A stretch of 64,000 bases of DNA from Haematobacter genomosp. 1 (GTDB lineage: Bacteria > Pseudomonadota > Alphaproteobacteria > Rhodobacterales > Rhodobacteraceae), in the NCBI RefSeq assembly GCF_002196855.1, contig NZ_NIPW01000008.1:146007-210006 (forward strand), written 5' to 3'. This document shows positions 53,827 to 63,895 of the stretch, one piece after another (the stretch's first letter is position 1; every line of letters starts with the position of its first letter). The position numbers and the translations under genes are program-made. Under the pieces are notes generated by a model. The model was not told the origin of the DNA and made no database searches. It was given only the letters and a program-made list of their open reading frames with translations.

Positions 53827-55572
53827 ATGTCCCGATTCACGCCGAAACCGTGGCCGCGCAAGCTCAGGTCGCAGGAGTGGTTTGGCGGCACTTCCCGCGA
53901 CCATATCTATCACCGGAGCTGGATGAAAAATCAGGGTTTCCCGGCCGACCTCTTCGACGGGCGCCCGGTGATCGGCATCCTGAACACCTGGTCGGAGCTT
54001 ACCCCGTGCAACGCGCATCTGCACGACCTGGCGGAGCGGGTAAAGCACGGCGTCTATGAAGCTGGCGGGTTTCCCGTGGAGGTGCCGGTATTCTCCGTGG
54101 CGGAGTCGAGCTTCCGCCCCTCCGCCATGATGTTCCGCAACCTGGCTGCGATGGCGGTGGAGGAGGCGATCCGCGGCCAGCCGATGGACGGCTGCGTGCT
54201 GATGGTAGGCTGCGACAAGACCACGCCCTCGCTGCTCATGGCGGCGGCATCCACGGATCTGCCCTCCATCGTGGTAACGGGCGGGCCGATGTTGAACGGC
54301 TGGTTTCGGGGCGAGCGGGTGGGATCGGGTACCCATCTGTGGAAGTTCTCCGAAGCGGTGAAGGCCGGGGAGATGACACAGTCCGAGTTTCTGGAAGCCG
54401 AAAGCGCCATGTCCCGCAGCCCCGGCTCCTGCAATACGATGGGCACCGCTTCCACGATGGCGAGCATGGCCGAGGCGCTCGGCATGGCGCTTTCGGGCAA
54501 TGCCGCCATCCCCGCAGTGGACAGCCGGCGCCGGATGATGGCGCAGCTGACGGGCCGGCGCATCGTGCAGATGGTCAAGGATGACCTGAAACCGTCCGAC
54601 ATCCTGACGCGCGACGCGTTCGAGAATGCAATCCGCACCAACGGCGCGATCGGGGGCTCCACCAACGCGGTGATCCACCTTCTGGCGCTGGCTGGCCGGG
54701 TGGGGATCGACCTCACACTCGATGACTGGGACCGGCTCGGCCGCGATGTGCCGACCATCGTGAACCTGATGCCGTCGGGCAAATATCTGATGGAGGAGTT
54801 CTTCTATGCCGGGGGCCTGCCCGTGGTCATCAAGCGTTTGGGGGAGGCGGGGCTTCTGCACAGGGACGCGCTCACCGTTTCCGGGCAGACGGCGTGGGAG
54901 CAGGTGGAGAATGTGACCAACTGGAACGAGGACGTGATCCTGCCCGCCGAGCGCCCCTTGACCGATCACGGCGGCATCGCGGTTCTGCGGGGCAACCTCG
55001 CGCCGAACGGAGCCGTGCTGAAACCCTCTGCCGCCAGTCCGCATCTCATGCAGCACCGGGGCCGCGCCGTGGTTTTTGAGGACATCGACGATTACAAGGC
55101 GCGGATCAATGACGAGGCTCTGGAGATCGACGAAACCTGTGTGATGGTGCTGAAGAATTGCGGGCCCAAAGGCTATCCGGGCATGGCGGAGGTCGGCAAC
55201 ATGGGCCTGCCGCCCAAGGTGCTGCGAAAGGGCATCACCGACATGGTCAGAATTTCGGACGCACGCATGTCGGGCACTGCCTATGGCACCGTGGTCCTGC
55301 ATACCTCGCCGGAGGCCGCGGTGGGTGGACCGCTCGCCGTGGTGCGCTCGGGTGACATGATCGAATTGGATGTGCCCGCCCGGAGCTTACGGCTCGATAT
55401 TTCCGAGGCGGAGCTGGCTGCCAGGCTTGCGGACTGGCGCCCCGAGATCCATTCGCCGGAAACCGGGTATGCACGCCTTTTCCACAGCCACGTGCAGCAG
55501 GCGGACACCGGGGCGGATTTCGATTTTCTCAAGGGGTGTCGTGGGGCGGCCGTCGGCAAGGACAGCCATTGA
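53827..55572 (+). CDS. L-arabinonate/D-galactonate dehydratase (IlvD/Edd family)
   Basis: This 581-aa Fe-S dehydratase has the cluster cysteines C61 ('ELTPCN'), C129 ('GCDKTTP') and C202 ('SPGSCNTMGTA') and the N-terminal signature 'KLRSQEWFGGTSRDHIYHRS' of sugar-acid dehydratases of the L-arabonate type. It removes water from an aldonate to give the 2-keto-3-deoxy acid. Upstream transport and downstream galactonate-specific enzymes suggest it serves both D-galactonate and L-arabinonate. It overlaps the kinase gene as TGATG. Confidence 0.93.
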   Translation: MSRFTPKPWPRKLRSQEWFGGTSRDHIYHRSWMKNQGFPADLFDGRPVIGILNTWSELTPCNAHLHDLAERVKHGVYEAGGFPVEVPVFSVAESSFRPSAMMFRNLAAMAVEEAIRGQPMDGCVLMVGCDKTTPSLLMAAASTDLPSIVVTGGPMLNGWFRGERVGSGTHLWKFSEAVKAGEMTQSEFLEAESAMSRSPGSCNTMGTASTMASMAEALGMALSGNAAIPAVDSRRRMMAQLTGRRIVQMVKDDLKPSDILTRDAFENAIRTNGAIGGSTNAVIHLLALAGRVGIDLTLDDWDRLGRDVPTIVNLMPSGKYLMEEFFYAGGLPVVIKRLGEAGLLHRDALTVSGQTAWEQVENVTNWNEDVILPAERPLTDHGGIAVLRGNLAPNGAVLKPSAASPHLMQHRGRAVVFEDIDDYKARINDEALEIDETCVMVLKNCGPKGYPGMAEVGNMGLPPKVLRKGITDMVRISDARMSGTAYGTVVLHTSPEAAVGGPLAVVRSGDMIELDVPARSLRLDISEAELAARLADWRPEIHSPETGYARLFHSHVQQADTGADFDFLKGCRGAAVGKDSH

Positions 55573-56471
55573 TGCAGCCCGGGGTGGAGTGGATCGCTGC
55601 GGATTGGGGAACGACCAACCTCCGCCTGTGGGCGATGGCGGCGGATGATCGGGTGCTCGCCCGGAGGGCATCGGAGGAGGGAATGGGCCGTCTCTCGCCC
55701 GAATGCTACGAGCAGGCGCTGATACGCATGGTCGGGGACTGGCTGCCGGAAGGCCGCGTGACGCCGGTGCTGATCTGCGGCATGGCGGGCGCGCGGCAGG
55801 GCTGGGTGGAGGCGGGGTATCGCCCGGTTCCAGCGCATCCGCTCGGCCTGCCGCTCACACGCGTGCCGACCTCGGATCCCCGCATTTCCGTCACCATTCT
55901 TCCGGGGCTTTCTCAGGAAAGCCCTGCCGATGTGATGCGGGGGGAGGAAACCCAGATCGCGGGCGCGCTGGCACTCCGCCCCGGACTTGCCGGGCCGCTG
56001 TGCCTCCCCGGAACCCACAGCAAATGGGCAGAGGTGGAGGCAGGGCGCGTGATCCGTTTTACCAGTTATCCGACGGGCGAACTCTTTGCGCTTCTGTCGG
56101 AGAAGTCCGTACTGCGGCACGGGTTGACGGGGGAGGGGGAAGATTGGTCGGCTTTCGACGCCGCTGTTGCCGCCACCATCGCGGCACCCGCGCGCGTCTG
56201 GGCAGAGCTGTTCCCGCTCCGGGCGGCATTTCTGTTGCACGGCCTGCCCGCAGCCGCGGGACGTTCACGACTCTCGGGCCTGCTCATCGGGGCGGAACTT
56301 GCAGCGGCGGAACCCCGGGGAGAAGTCACGCTGATCGGTGCCGGCCCGCTTATGCGGCGCTATGCGCGTGCATTGCGCATCGCAGGCGTAACCACCCGAC
56401 AGATCGAGGCGGAAGATGCCGTGCTGGCGGGGCTTTCCGCCGCGCGCGCCTTGTGGAAAGAGGCGGTATGA
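55572..56471 (+). CDS. dgoK: 2-dehydro-3-deoxygalactonokinase
   Basis: This 299-aa kinase phosphorylates 2-keto-3-deoxy-D-galactonate at O6. The N-terminal ASKHA phosphate loop 'IAADWGTTNLRLWAM' and the family motifs 'GMAGARQGWVE' and 'LPGTHSKWAEVE' are present. ATG 55572 overlaps the dehydratase stop, and its own stop overlaps the aldolase start (ATGA). Confidence 0.92.
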   Translation: MQPGVEWIAADWGTTNLRLWAMAADDRVLARRASEEGMGRLSPECYEQALIRMVGDWLPEGRVTPVLICGMAGARQGWVEAGYRPVPAHPLGLPLTRVPTSDPRISVTILPGLSQESPADVMRGEETQIAGALALRPGLAGPLCLPGTHSKWAEVEAGRVIRFTSYPTGELFALLSEKSVLRHGLTGEGEDWSAFDAAVAATIAAPARVWAELFPLRAAFLLHGLPAAAGRSRLSGLLIGAELAAAEPRGEVTLIGAGPLMRRYARALRIAGVTTRQIEAEDAVLAGLSAARALWKEAV

Positions 56472-57079
56472 GAAACATCATCGCCATCCTGCGCGGCATC
56501 CGACCTGAGGAAGTCCTCGCCCATGCTGAAACGCTGCTGGATGCGGGTATCGAGGTGCTGGAGGTCCCGCTCAACTCCCCCGATCCATTCGACAGCATCG
56601 CCTTGCTTGTCGAGCGTTTTGGGGCGCGGGCAAGGATCGGTGCCGGCACCGTCCTGACGGTGGCGGAAGTCGCGCGGCTGGCGGAGATCGGCGCGGCGCT
56701 CGTCGTCTCACCCAACTCGGACGCGCGGGTCATCCGCGCCACCCGGGCAGCGGGAATGGAAAGCTGGCCCGGCGTCATGACACCGACCGAATGTTTCGCG
56801 GCGCTGGAGGCGGGGGCAAGCGGGCTGAAGTTCTTTCCCGCCTCTGTCATTGGACCGTCCGGCCTGTCGGCCATGCGCGCGGTCTTGCCGCTCGGAACGC
56901 CCCTCTATGCCGTAGGGGGCGCAGGACCGGCGAGTTTTGCGGAATGGTTTCGGGCCGGAGCCAGCGGCTTCGGCATCGGCTCCGCGCTTTATCGGCCGGG
57001 ACAGGACGCCCTCACGACCGGCACGAAGGCGCGGGAGATCGTCGCCGCCTATGATGCCGCGATAAGGAAATCGGGATGA
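56468..57079 (+). CDS. dgoA: 2-dehydro-3-deoxy-6-phosphogalactonate aldolase
   Basis: This 203-aa class I aldolase splits KDPGal into pyruvate and glyceraldehyde-3-phosphate. It has the KDPG/KDPGal aldolase barrel with E32 ('VLEVPLNSP') and the Schiff-base lysine K121 ('SGLKFFPAS'). The start overlaps the kinase stop by 4 bp and the end overlaps the lactonase gene by 4 bp. The 'PLNSP' sequence is typical of the KDPGal rather than the KDPG branch. Confidence 0.93.
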   Translation: MRNIIAILRGIRPEEVLAHAETLLDAGIEVLEVPLNSPDPFDSIALLVERFGARARIGAGTVLTVAEVARLAEIGAALVVSPNSDARVIRATRAAGMESWPGVMTPTECFAALEAGASGLKFFPASVIGPSGLSAMRAVLPLGTPLYAVGGAGPASFAEWFRAGASGFGIGSALYRPGQDALTTGTKAREIVAAYDAAIRKSG

Positions 57080-57933
57080 GAGTTCTTCACGATACGGTCG
57101 CAGAGCTGGGGGAGGGCGCCTTCTGGCATCCGGAGCGGCAGGCGTTCTTCTGGTTCGACATCTTGCACAAGCGCCTCCACGCTGTTCAGGCCGGTACACT
57201 GCGGGTCTGGGAGATGCCGGAGATCGCATCGGCCCTTGGCTGGGTGGACCGGGACAGGGTTGTCCTGTCGACGGAGACGGGACTACACCTGTTCGATCTC
57301 GAAACCGGGGAGAAACGACAACTCGCCGCGATTGGGGCGGATGACCGGTCAAGCCGGTCCAACGATGGGCGCGCGGATCCGTGGGGTGGCTTCTGGGCTT
57401 CCGTCATGGGCCGAAGGGCGGAAGCGGGGCGGGGCGAAATCTGGCGCTGGTGGGAGGGAGAGCTGAGGCAGGTCGTGAATGGCTTGACCATCCCCAACGC
57501 CATCTGCTTCGACCTGTCCCTCGCCCGCGCCTATTACGCCGATACTGCGCGGGGTATCGTCTGGAAACAGCCGCTCGATCCCAAGACAGGCTGGCCGGAA
57601 GGGGTGCCCGATGTCTTCCTGGACCTCTCGTCCGAGGGGCTGAATCCGGACGGCGCCGTAGTGGATGCCGAGGGGCGGTTCTGGAACGCGCAGTGGGGGG
57701 CAGGGCGCGTGGCAATCTACGACCCGGATGGCCGGTTTCTCGACGCTCTCTTCGTGCCTGCACGACAGCCAAGCTGTCCGGCCTTCGGCGGTCCCGGCTA
57801 TCGCCATCTTCATGTCACAACCGCATGGGAGGGTATGTCGCAAGCGGAGCGTGCAGCCGACCCCAACGCAGGCAAATCCTTCGTGGGGGAAGTGGAGGCA
57901 CAGGGACTGCCGGAGCCGCGAGTGCGGGTTTAG
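57076..57933 (+). CDS. SMP-30/gluconolactonase-family sugar lactonase
   Basis: This 285-aa six-bladed beta-propeller hydrolyses an aldonolactone to the aldonate. The metal ligand E13 is in 'ELGEGAFWHPE'; 'RSNDGRADPWGGFWASVMG', 'LTIPNAICF' and 'NPDGAVVDAEGRFW' supply the other ligand regions. In this pathway its substrate is D-galactono- or L-arabinono-lactone from the dehydrogenase on the opposite strand. Last gene of the operon; its stop directly abuts the stop of that dehydrogenase. Confidence 0.92.
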   Translation: MRVLHDTVAELGEGAFWHPERQAFFWFDILHKRLHAVQAGTLRVWEMPEIASALGWVDRDRVVLSTETGLHLFDLETGEKRQLAAIGADDRSSRSNDGRADPWGGFWASVMGRRAEAGRGEIWRWWEGELRQVVNGLTIPNAICFDLSLARAYYADTARGIVWKQPLDPKTGWPEGVPDVFLDLSSEGLNPDGAVVDAEGRFWNAQWGAGRVAIYDPDGRFLDALFVPARQPSCPAFGGPGYRHLHVTTAWEGMSQAERAADPNAGKSFVGEVEAQGLPEPRVRV

Positions 57934-58857
57934 TCAGTCCTCGAAAGGCGCAACCTCCCGCCGTCTGCCGAGAAGGAAAGCGTCTGCGACATGCCGGAGC
58001 GGGGAGACATCCACATCCGACGCACCCTCATTGATGAGAGTGCGGAACCTTGCGTAGAGACGGCGGTACTCGCTGTCCGGTTCGGCCATCCGCTCCACCC
58101 CGTCAACCGACAGGATGCTCCCCCCTTTCGACAGCAGAACCGGGCCTTGCTCGGTGTCCAAAGCGATATCCCAGGTCTGCGGACCGGTTTGCCGCCAGTC
58201 GAAAATCACCGTCACCGGCACACCGCTTTCCGTGCGGAATGTCAGATCGGCGGCGATGGGCGTGGCGCGGTTGGCGGGGAAGGAGAGGTCCGCATGCTCA
58301 AGGAACATTGTCTCCGGCAGGATGCGCGTGACAATGGAGAGCGCGTTGATACCGGGGTCGAAGACACCCAGCCCCCCCGGCTCCCATATCCATGCCTGGC
58401 CCGGATGCCAATGGCGCACATCCTCCTTCCACGTGACATGCACGGCGCGGAGCTTGCGCCGGCGCAGGAGGTCCCGCGCCGGTGCGACGCCGGCAGCCTC
58501 CCGAGAGTGCCATGTCGCGAAAAGTGTGAGCCCGCGGGCCTCCGCCAGCTCGACCAGCGCCGCGATTTCCGAAAGGGTGGCACCGGGCGGCTTCTCCAGC
58601 ATCACATGTTTGCCTGCCAGCAGGGCCGCGCGCGCCTGATCGAAACGCCCCTGCGGCGGGGTGCAAAGCGTGACGGCTTGAACATCGGGCGCGGCGTGGA
58701 GAAGCGTGTCGATATCGGGAAAGGATGGAATGCCCGGCAGCGTGGCATTCCTGCTTCCTATGGCGCAGAGGTCCAGCCCCGCTGTTTCCCCAATCGCCGG
58801 AAGATGTTGATCCCGCGCAATCTTTCCAAGGCCGATGAGGCCTAGTCCGATGGTCAT
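57934..58857 (-). CDS. L-arabinose/D-galactose 1-dehydrogenase (Gfo/Idh/MocA family)
   Basis: This 307-aa NAD(P)-dependent enzyme oxidises the sugar at C1 to the lactone. The Rossmann start 'LGLIGLGKIARDQHLPAI', 'VMLEKPPGATL', 'LFATWHSREA' and the long 'WKEDVRHWHPGQAWIWEPGG' block are hallmarks of the arabinose/galactose dehydrogenase group. ATG 58857 has GGGAGGGTGG upstream. It completes the pathway begun on the plus strand but is transcribed the other way, 91 bp behind the efflux operon. Confidence 0.9.
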   Translation of the reverse strand: MTIGLGLIGLGKIARDQHLPAIGETAGLDLCAIGSRNATLPGIPSFPDIDTLLHAAPDVQAVTLCTPPQGRFDQARAALLAGKHVMLEKPPGATLSEIAALVELAEARGLTLFATWHSREAAGVAPARDLLRRRKLRAVHVTWKEDVRHWHPGQAWIWEPGGLGVFDPGINALSIVTRILPETMFLEHADLSFPANRATPIAADLTFRTESGVPVTVIFDWRQTGPQTWDIALDTEQGPVLLSKGGSILSVDGVERMAEPDSEYRRLYARFRTLINEGASDVDVSPLRHVADAFLLGRRREVAPFED

Positions 58858-58948
58858 TCCACCCTCCCACGACCACACCCGTGATCGGGGATGACCCTAT
58901 TGCGGCACCGGACGGCGGTAAAGGACGTTACCCGCTGCGGCTGCCGGT

Positions 58949-60061
58949 TCAACGCAGAAAGGCGCGAAACTGCTTGAGCGCGAGTGCGAAGAGTGCAGCC
59001 CCGATGACGAGCAATGCCAGAAATTGTGGCCAGACCACGGCAAATCCAGCCCCTCGGAACAGGATTGCCTGGGACAGAATGACAAAGTGGGTTGTCGGCG
59101 CACCAAGCATGATATTCTGGATCACCTCCGGCATGCTCTCCCTTGGTGTCATACCGCCGGAAAGAATCTGAAGCGGAAGCAGAACGAGAATGAGGAGCAG
59201 GCCGAACTGCGGCATGCTCCCGGCAATCGTCGCCAGAAAAATCCCCAGCGAGGTCGTTGCGAAAAGCATGAGGACGGTGCCCGCCAGAAACAGCAGCAGT
59301 GAGCCCTGCAACGGCACCCCGAGCCAGATCTCCACCACCAGCTTCAGGCTGACGGCCGCCGCCACCAGCACGATCAATCCCATGGCCCATACCTTGGAAA
59401 TCATGATCTCCAGCGCGGTGACCGGCATGACCAGAAGATGCTCCACCGTGCCATGCTCCTTCTCGCGGATCAACGCCGCGCCCGTCAGAACGATGGACAG
59501 GAGCGTAATGGAGAAAGTTACGTTGTTCACCGCACTGAACCAGGAGGTATTCAGCTGCTGATTGAATTTTGCCCGAAGCACCATATCCACCGGCACGGCA
59601 CCGGCCTGGCGCGTGCGGGAGAGATATTCGGAGATCTCGCTCGATACGATCTGCTGTATGTAACCTGCGCCGGTAAAGGCCTGCGACAAGCGCGTTGCAT
59701 CCACGTTCAACTGGATTTCGGGTCGTTTTCCTGCAAGCAGATCCTGTTGGAAATTCAGGGGGATATCGAGGGCAAAGGTGTCCAGACCTGCGTCCATGCG
59801 GTTGTCCATCTCGGCGATCTGTATGTCGCTCGGTGCCACGAAATAGGGTGGATAGAAGGCGGAACCGATTCTCGCAGAGACCTGTGACCTGTCCTCGTCC
59901 ACGATGCCGATTGTCGCGCGGTTCAGCGTCTGCGGCGTCGCACGAGAGGAGGAATAGACGGAAAGCGTGAAGCTGTAGACGATCAGCACCATCATTATCG
60001 GATCGCGGAGCAGTCCGACCAGCTCCTTCAAGCCCAAGTTCCAGATGTTCTGAACGCGCAT
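58949..60061 (-). CDS. ABC-2 type efflux permease (YhhJ/YbhR-like)
   Basis: This 370-aa membrane protein has one N-terminal helix, a large periplasmic loop (residues ~45-170) and five C-terminal helices with 'IREKEHGTVEHLLVMPVTAL', the ABC-2 family signature. It begins 1 bp after the stop of the RbbA-like gene (ATG 60061; the longer frame is rejected for lack of spacing). It forms an exporter with that protein and the HlyD-like subunit. Confidence 0.9.
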   Translation of the reverse strand: MRVQNIWNLGLKELVGLLRDPIMMVLIVYSFTLSVYSSSRATPQTLNRATIGIVDEDRSQVSARIGSAFYPPYFVAPSDIQIAEMDNRMDAGLDTFALDIPLNFQQDLLAGKRPEIQLNVDATRLSQAFTGAGYIQQIVSSEISEYLSRTRQAGAVPVDMVLRAKFNQQLNTSWFSAVNNVTFSITLLSIVLTGAALIREKEHGTVEHLLVMPVTALEIMISKVWAMGLIVLVAAAVSLKLVVEIWLGVPLQGSLLLFLAGTVLMLFATTSLGIFLATIAGSMPQFGLLLILVLLPLQILSGGMTPRESMPEVIQNIMLGAPTTHFVILSQAILFRGAGFAVVWPQFLALLVIGAALFALALKQFRAFLR

Positions 60062-60062
60062 G

Positions 60063-62831
60063 TCACCTGGCCTGTTTTTGAAGCAGCATGACACCAAGCC
60101 CCATGATGATCGGCGCAGTAATTGCCAAGGACCACATATCCCGCGAGAGTTCGGCGAACCCCAGACCCTTGGAAAAGACCCCGCGAGAGATCGTCACAAA
60201 GAAGCTCGTGGGATAGATGCGCCCGACGAATGCCCCGACACCTTCGAGCGAGGACACGGGATCGATCAGCCCGGAGAATTGCACCGCGGGGATCAGCGTG
60301 AGCAGCGCTGTGCCGAAGATCGCCGCCGTCTGGCTGGAGATGAAACTGGACACCAGGAGGCCGAGTCCGGTTGCCGCAATCGCATAGAAGAACGCGGCGA
60401 CCGCAAGAGTGAGGAAATTCCCTGTTAGCGGGACCTGAAAGACCGTCGTGGTCAGCAGCGTGAGAAGCAGAAAGTTCAGCATCGCCAGCACCACGTAGGG
60501 CAATTGCTTGCCCATCAGGAACTCAAGCCGCGTCACCGGGGTCACATAGAGGTTTATGATGGACCCCAGTTCCTTTTCCCGCACCACGGAAAGAGCCGTC
60601 AGCATCGCCGGGATCACCAGAAGCAAGATGGGGATGACTGCGGGCACGATGGCATAGATGCTGCGCAGTTCCGGATTGTAGCGATAGCGGATTTCCAGCC
60701 CATAGGCCCCCGCTGCGGCAGCCTCACCAAAGCGCTCGCCGATCTGGCGTGCAAGCCAGCCGGAATGCAGGCCCTGCACATACCCGCGTACCGTTTCGGC
60801 ACGCTGGGGATTTGCCCCATCGATCCAGACGCCGATTTCGGCGGCATCGCCGCGAGCTACGGACCGTGCGAAGCCGGACGGGATTTCCACCGCAAGGGCG
60901 AGCTTTCCCTGCTGCATCCGGCGGTCCATGTCCTCATAACTGGTCAGCGGTGCCTGCTCCACGAAATATCGCGAGCCGGAGATATCAAGCGTATAATCGC
61001 GGCTCAGGTTGGTCTGATCCCGGTCCAGCACGGCAAAGGACAGATCCTCCACATCCATATTGATACCATACCCGATGACGAACATCAGAATGACGCTGCC
61101 GAGAAGGGCCATGGTAAGCCGGATCGGATCGCGCAGCAGCTGCAATGTCTCCAGCCGTGCATAGCTGAGCAGGCGGCGAACATCGAAGCTCCGCATGACC
61201 GGCTCCTCTCGCGCGACCTGCTCAATATCGTCGGCGCTGCCGGTTTCGGCGTTGGCGCCCTGTGCCTCCTCCAGATAGGCGATGAAGGCTTCTTCGAGCG
61301 TCTTCGCGCCTTTGCTGTCGATGATCGCCTGGGGCGTATCGCTGATAAGAACACGCCCTGCATTCATGAAGGAAATACGATCGCAAAGTGCGGCCTCGTT
61401 CATGAAATGGGTGGAGACGAAAATCGTCACCAGGTCCTTTCGGGACATGTCCGCAAGAATGCGCCAGAAGTTCGCACGTGCGATGGGATCCACGCCCGAA
61501 GTCGGCTCATCAAGGATGAGGATTTCGGGTTTGTGGATCGTCGCAACGGCGAGGGAGAGACGTTGGCGGATGCCGAGCGGCAGGTCATCCGGCAGCGCCT
61601 CCATCACGGTGGAAAGGTTGAAGCGTTCCTCCGCCTCGGCAATGCGGGCGGGAATATCATCTTCCGGTATTTCGAAAAGGAGCGCGTGGAGCGTCAGGTT
61701 CTGGCGCACCGTAAGCTCGCTATAAAGCGAAAACGCCTGACTCATGTAGCCGACACGTCGCCGGATGGACATGTCGTTCGAGTCCACCTCCCTGCCAAAT
61801 AATCTGGCCGTCCCTTCCGTTGCGGGGAGAAGCCCTGTCAGCATTTTCATCGTGGTTGTCTTGCCCGAGCCGTTGGAGCCCAGAAAGCCGAAGATCTCCC
61901 CTTTTTCGATGCGAAAGCTCACATCGTTGACGGCAGTGAAATCGCCGAACTTCATCGTGAGATGTTCGGCCTCGATGGCGATCGTCTGATCGCTCCCGGC
62001 GGGCCGTGGCGGCATCACCATTTTGCTGCCGCCCTCCTGCGCCTCTTTTGGCAGCAGGCTCACAAAGGCATCGTCGAGCGTCTCTGTCCCGGTCTGCTGC
62101 AGCAGATCGGCGGTTGGGGAGGAAGCAAGAATCTTCCCCCCATTCATCGCTATCGTCCACCCGAACCGCTCTGCCTCCTCCATATAGGCGGTGGCGACGA
62201 TCACGCTCATTCCGGGGCGTGCCTTGCGGATGTCGTCAATCAGATCCCAGAACTGGCGGCGGGAAAGCGGATCCACTCCGGTTGTCGGCTCATCAAGGAT
62301 CAGGAGTTCCGGATCGTGGATCAGCGAGCAGCAGAGGCCAAGCTTCTGTTTCATCCCCCCGGACAGCTTGCCCGCCGGGCGATCGGCGAAGGCAGACAGA
62401 CCGGTCGCCCGGAGCAAGCCGTCGATACGCTGCGTGCGCTCTTCGCGATCCTGCCCGAAGAGCCTGCCGAAGAAATCGACATTCTCAAAGACCGACAGCG
62501 TGGGATAGAGGTTCTTGCCAAGCCCCTGCGGCATATAGGCGATGTCGGGCATGATCGCCGTGCGGTGCGCGTCGGAGGCGATGTCACCGCCGAGGACCTC
62601 CACGGTTCCGACCTGTATCTCGCGCGCGCCGCAGATGAGCGAGAGAAGGCTCGATTTCCCGACCCCGTCTGGGCCGATAAGCCCGATCATCCTTCCTTTC
62701 GGGACGTCGAGCGTGATGTCATCCACAGCGACGGTCTTGCCGTAGGTCTGGCTCAATCCCTTGATGCGGACGACATATTCCTCCGCCCGTTTTTCGTCAG
62801 GCCCAAGCGATACGTCGCTGTTGTCGGTCAT
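60063..62831 (-). CDS. RbbA/YhiH-like fusion: two ABC ATPase domains plus ABC-2 permease
   Basis: This 922-aa protein carries two nucleotide-binding domains (Walker A 'GPDGVGKSS' at 53-61 and 'GSNGSGKTT' near 330) followed by a C-terminal ABC-2 permease domain with ~6 helices from about residue 570. The first domain has a normal signature ('[11 protein letters not shown]'); the second has the reduced '[10 protein letters not shown]', as in RbbA-type proteins. It overlaps the HlyD gene as ATGA. Family members are drug or cell-envelope exporters; E. coli RbbA has also been described as ribosome-associated. Confidence 0.92.
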   Translation of the reverse strand: MTDNSDVSLGPDEKRAEEYVVRIKGLSQTYGKTVAVDDITLDVPKGRMIGLIGPDGVGKSSLLSLICGAREIQVGTVEVLGGDIASDAHRTAIMPDIAYMPQGLGKNLYPTLSVFENVDFFGRLFGQDREERTQRIDGLLRATGLSAFADRPAGKLSGGMKQKLGLCCSLIHDPELLILDEPTTGVDPLSRRQFWDLIDDIRKARPGMSVIVATAYMEEAERFGWTIAMNGGKILASSPTADLLQQTGTETLDDAFVSLLPKEAQEGGSKMVMPPRPAGSDQTIAIEAEHLTMKFGDFTAVNDVSFRIEKGEIFGFLGSNGSGKTTTMKMLTGLLPATEGTARLFGREVDSNDMSIRRRVGYMSQAFSLYSELTVRQNLTLHALLFEIPEDDIPARIAEAEERFNLSTVMEALPDDLPLGIRQRLSLAVATIHKPEILILDEPTSGVDPIARANFWRILADMSRKDLVTIFVSTHFMNEAALCDRISFMNAGRVLISDTPQAIIDSKGAKTLEEAFIAYLEEAQGANAETGSADDIEQVAREEPVMRSFDVRRLLSYARLETLQLLRDPIRLTMALLGSVILMFVIGYGINMDVEDLSFAVLDRDQTNLSRDYTLDISGSRYFVEQAPLTSYEDMDRRMQQGKLALAVEIPSGFARSVARGDAAEIGVWIDGANPQRAETVRGYVQGLHSGWLARQIGERFGEAAAAGAYGLEIRYRYNPELRSIYAIVPAVIPILLLVIPAMLTALSVVREKELGSIINLYVTPVTRLEFLMGKQLPYVVLAMLNFLLLTLLTTTVFQVPLTGNFLTLAVAAFFYAIAATGLGLLVSSFISSQTAAIFGTALLTLIPAVQFSGLIDPVSSLEGVGAFVGRIYPTSFFVTISRGVFSKGLGFAELSRDMWSLAITAPIIMGLGVMLLQKQAR

Positions 62832-63895
62832 TGCACGACGTTCCGAAGATTCTCAGGCCATTCCGTGTCAGCATCTATCTTTACGTAGGCGGTGCCGGGC
62901 AATCCGGTCTTGACCACGTCGAGGTACTTTCTGAGCAGGTCAGGGGACACGCGAGCGCGGACGCGGAACATCAGCTTCTCCCGCTCATCCGCCGTCTCCA
63001 CGGTCTTCGGTGTGAACTGAGCCACGTCGGCAACGAAGCTGATGACGGCGGGGATCACATCCTGTGGCGCTGCATCCAGAACAATGCGCGCTTCAGAACC
63101 CACCGCTAGTCGACCCGCCTGCGCGGTCGGCAGGAAGAAGGTCATGTAGACATCCGCGAGATCGACCAGATTCAGCACCCTGCCTCCTCCGGCGAGTACC
63201 TCTCCCTCTCTGGCGACCAGATATTGCACGCGCCCGTCACGCGGAGACGTCAGGGTCGAGTCGTTGATGGAGGATGCGATCGCGTCGATGGATGCTTCTG
63301 CGGCGGCGACGGCAGCATTCGCATCCACAACGGCTGCGCGGGCCGCCCCGATCCCCGCATCAGCGGCGGCCGATTGGGCTTCTGCGGCGGCAAGCGCCGC
63401 CTTGGCCTGCTGTGCCCCCCCGCGGTCGTTGTCAAGCGTCTGCTTGGAGAGGTTATCGTTCTTGGCAAGTGCCTCCGACCGTTGAAGCCGCCGATCCGCG
63501 ACATCGAGAGCGGATTGGTATTGGTCCACGACAGCCAGCGCCTGACGTTTCTCCGCCTCCCGCTGTGCGACGACGGCGTTGGCCGTTTCCACCGAGATCC
63601 GGGCCCGGTCGCGTTCGGCCTCCGCTTGTCGGCGCTGCGCCTCCAGCTGGACGATATCCATGCGGGCCAGCACCTGACCATGCTGAATGAGGTCACCTTC
63701 GGCGACGAGCAGCTTGTCCAGGCGCCCCGCACTCAGCGCGGAAATGTCGATTTCCGTGGCCTCGATGCGTCCGTTGCCGGAAGCGATACCGGACGGAAGG
63801 CCCGGCTCGTTGAACCGCTTCCAGGCCGCGTACCCACCTACGGCTGCGATCAGAACCAATCCCGCCAGCACCCAGCGCTTGTCGATCTTCGCCAT
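62828..63895 (-). CDS. HlyD-family periplasmic adaptor (membrane fusion protein)
   Basis: This 355-aa protein has one N-terminal membrane anchor (~residues 7-24), a lipoyl half-motif, a long alanine/glutamine-rich coiled coil (~80-200) and beta-barrel domains, as in YhiI/YbhG. It links the inner-membrane exporter to an outer-membrane channel, which is not encoded in the window. I start it at ATG 63895, six bases after GGAGG; the preceding GTG is also possible. Confidence 0.9.
   Translation of the reverse strand: MAKIDKRWVLAGLVLIAAVGGYAAWKRFNEPGLPSGIASGNGRIEATEIDISALSAGRLDKLLVAEGDLIQHGQVLARMDIVQLEAQRRQAEAERDRARISVETANAVVAQREAEKRQALAVVDQYQSALDVADRRLQRSEALAKNDNLSKQTLDNDRGGAQQAKAALAAAEAQSAAADAGIGAARAAVVDANAAVAAAEASIDAIASSINDSTLTSPRDGRVQYLVAREGEVLAGGGRVLNLVDLADVYMTFFLPTAQAGRLAVGSEARIVLDAAPQDVIPAVISFVADVAQFTPKTVETADEREKLMFRVRARVSPDLLRKYLDVVKTGLPGTAYVKIDADTEWPENLRNVVQ

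Noticed and set aside
53824..55302. Antisense frame across the dehydratase gene
   Set aside because: Histidine/arginine-rich antisense composition; the sense strand has the full Fe-S cysteine set.
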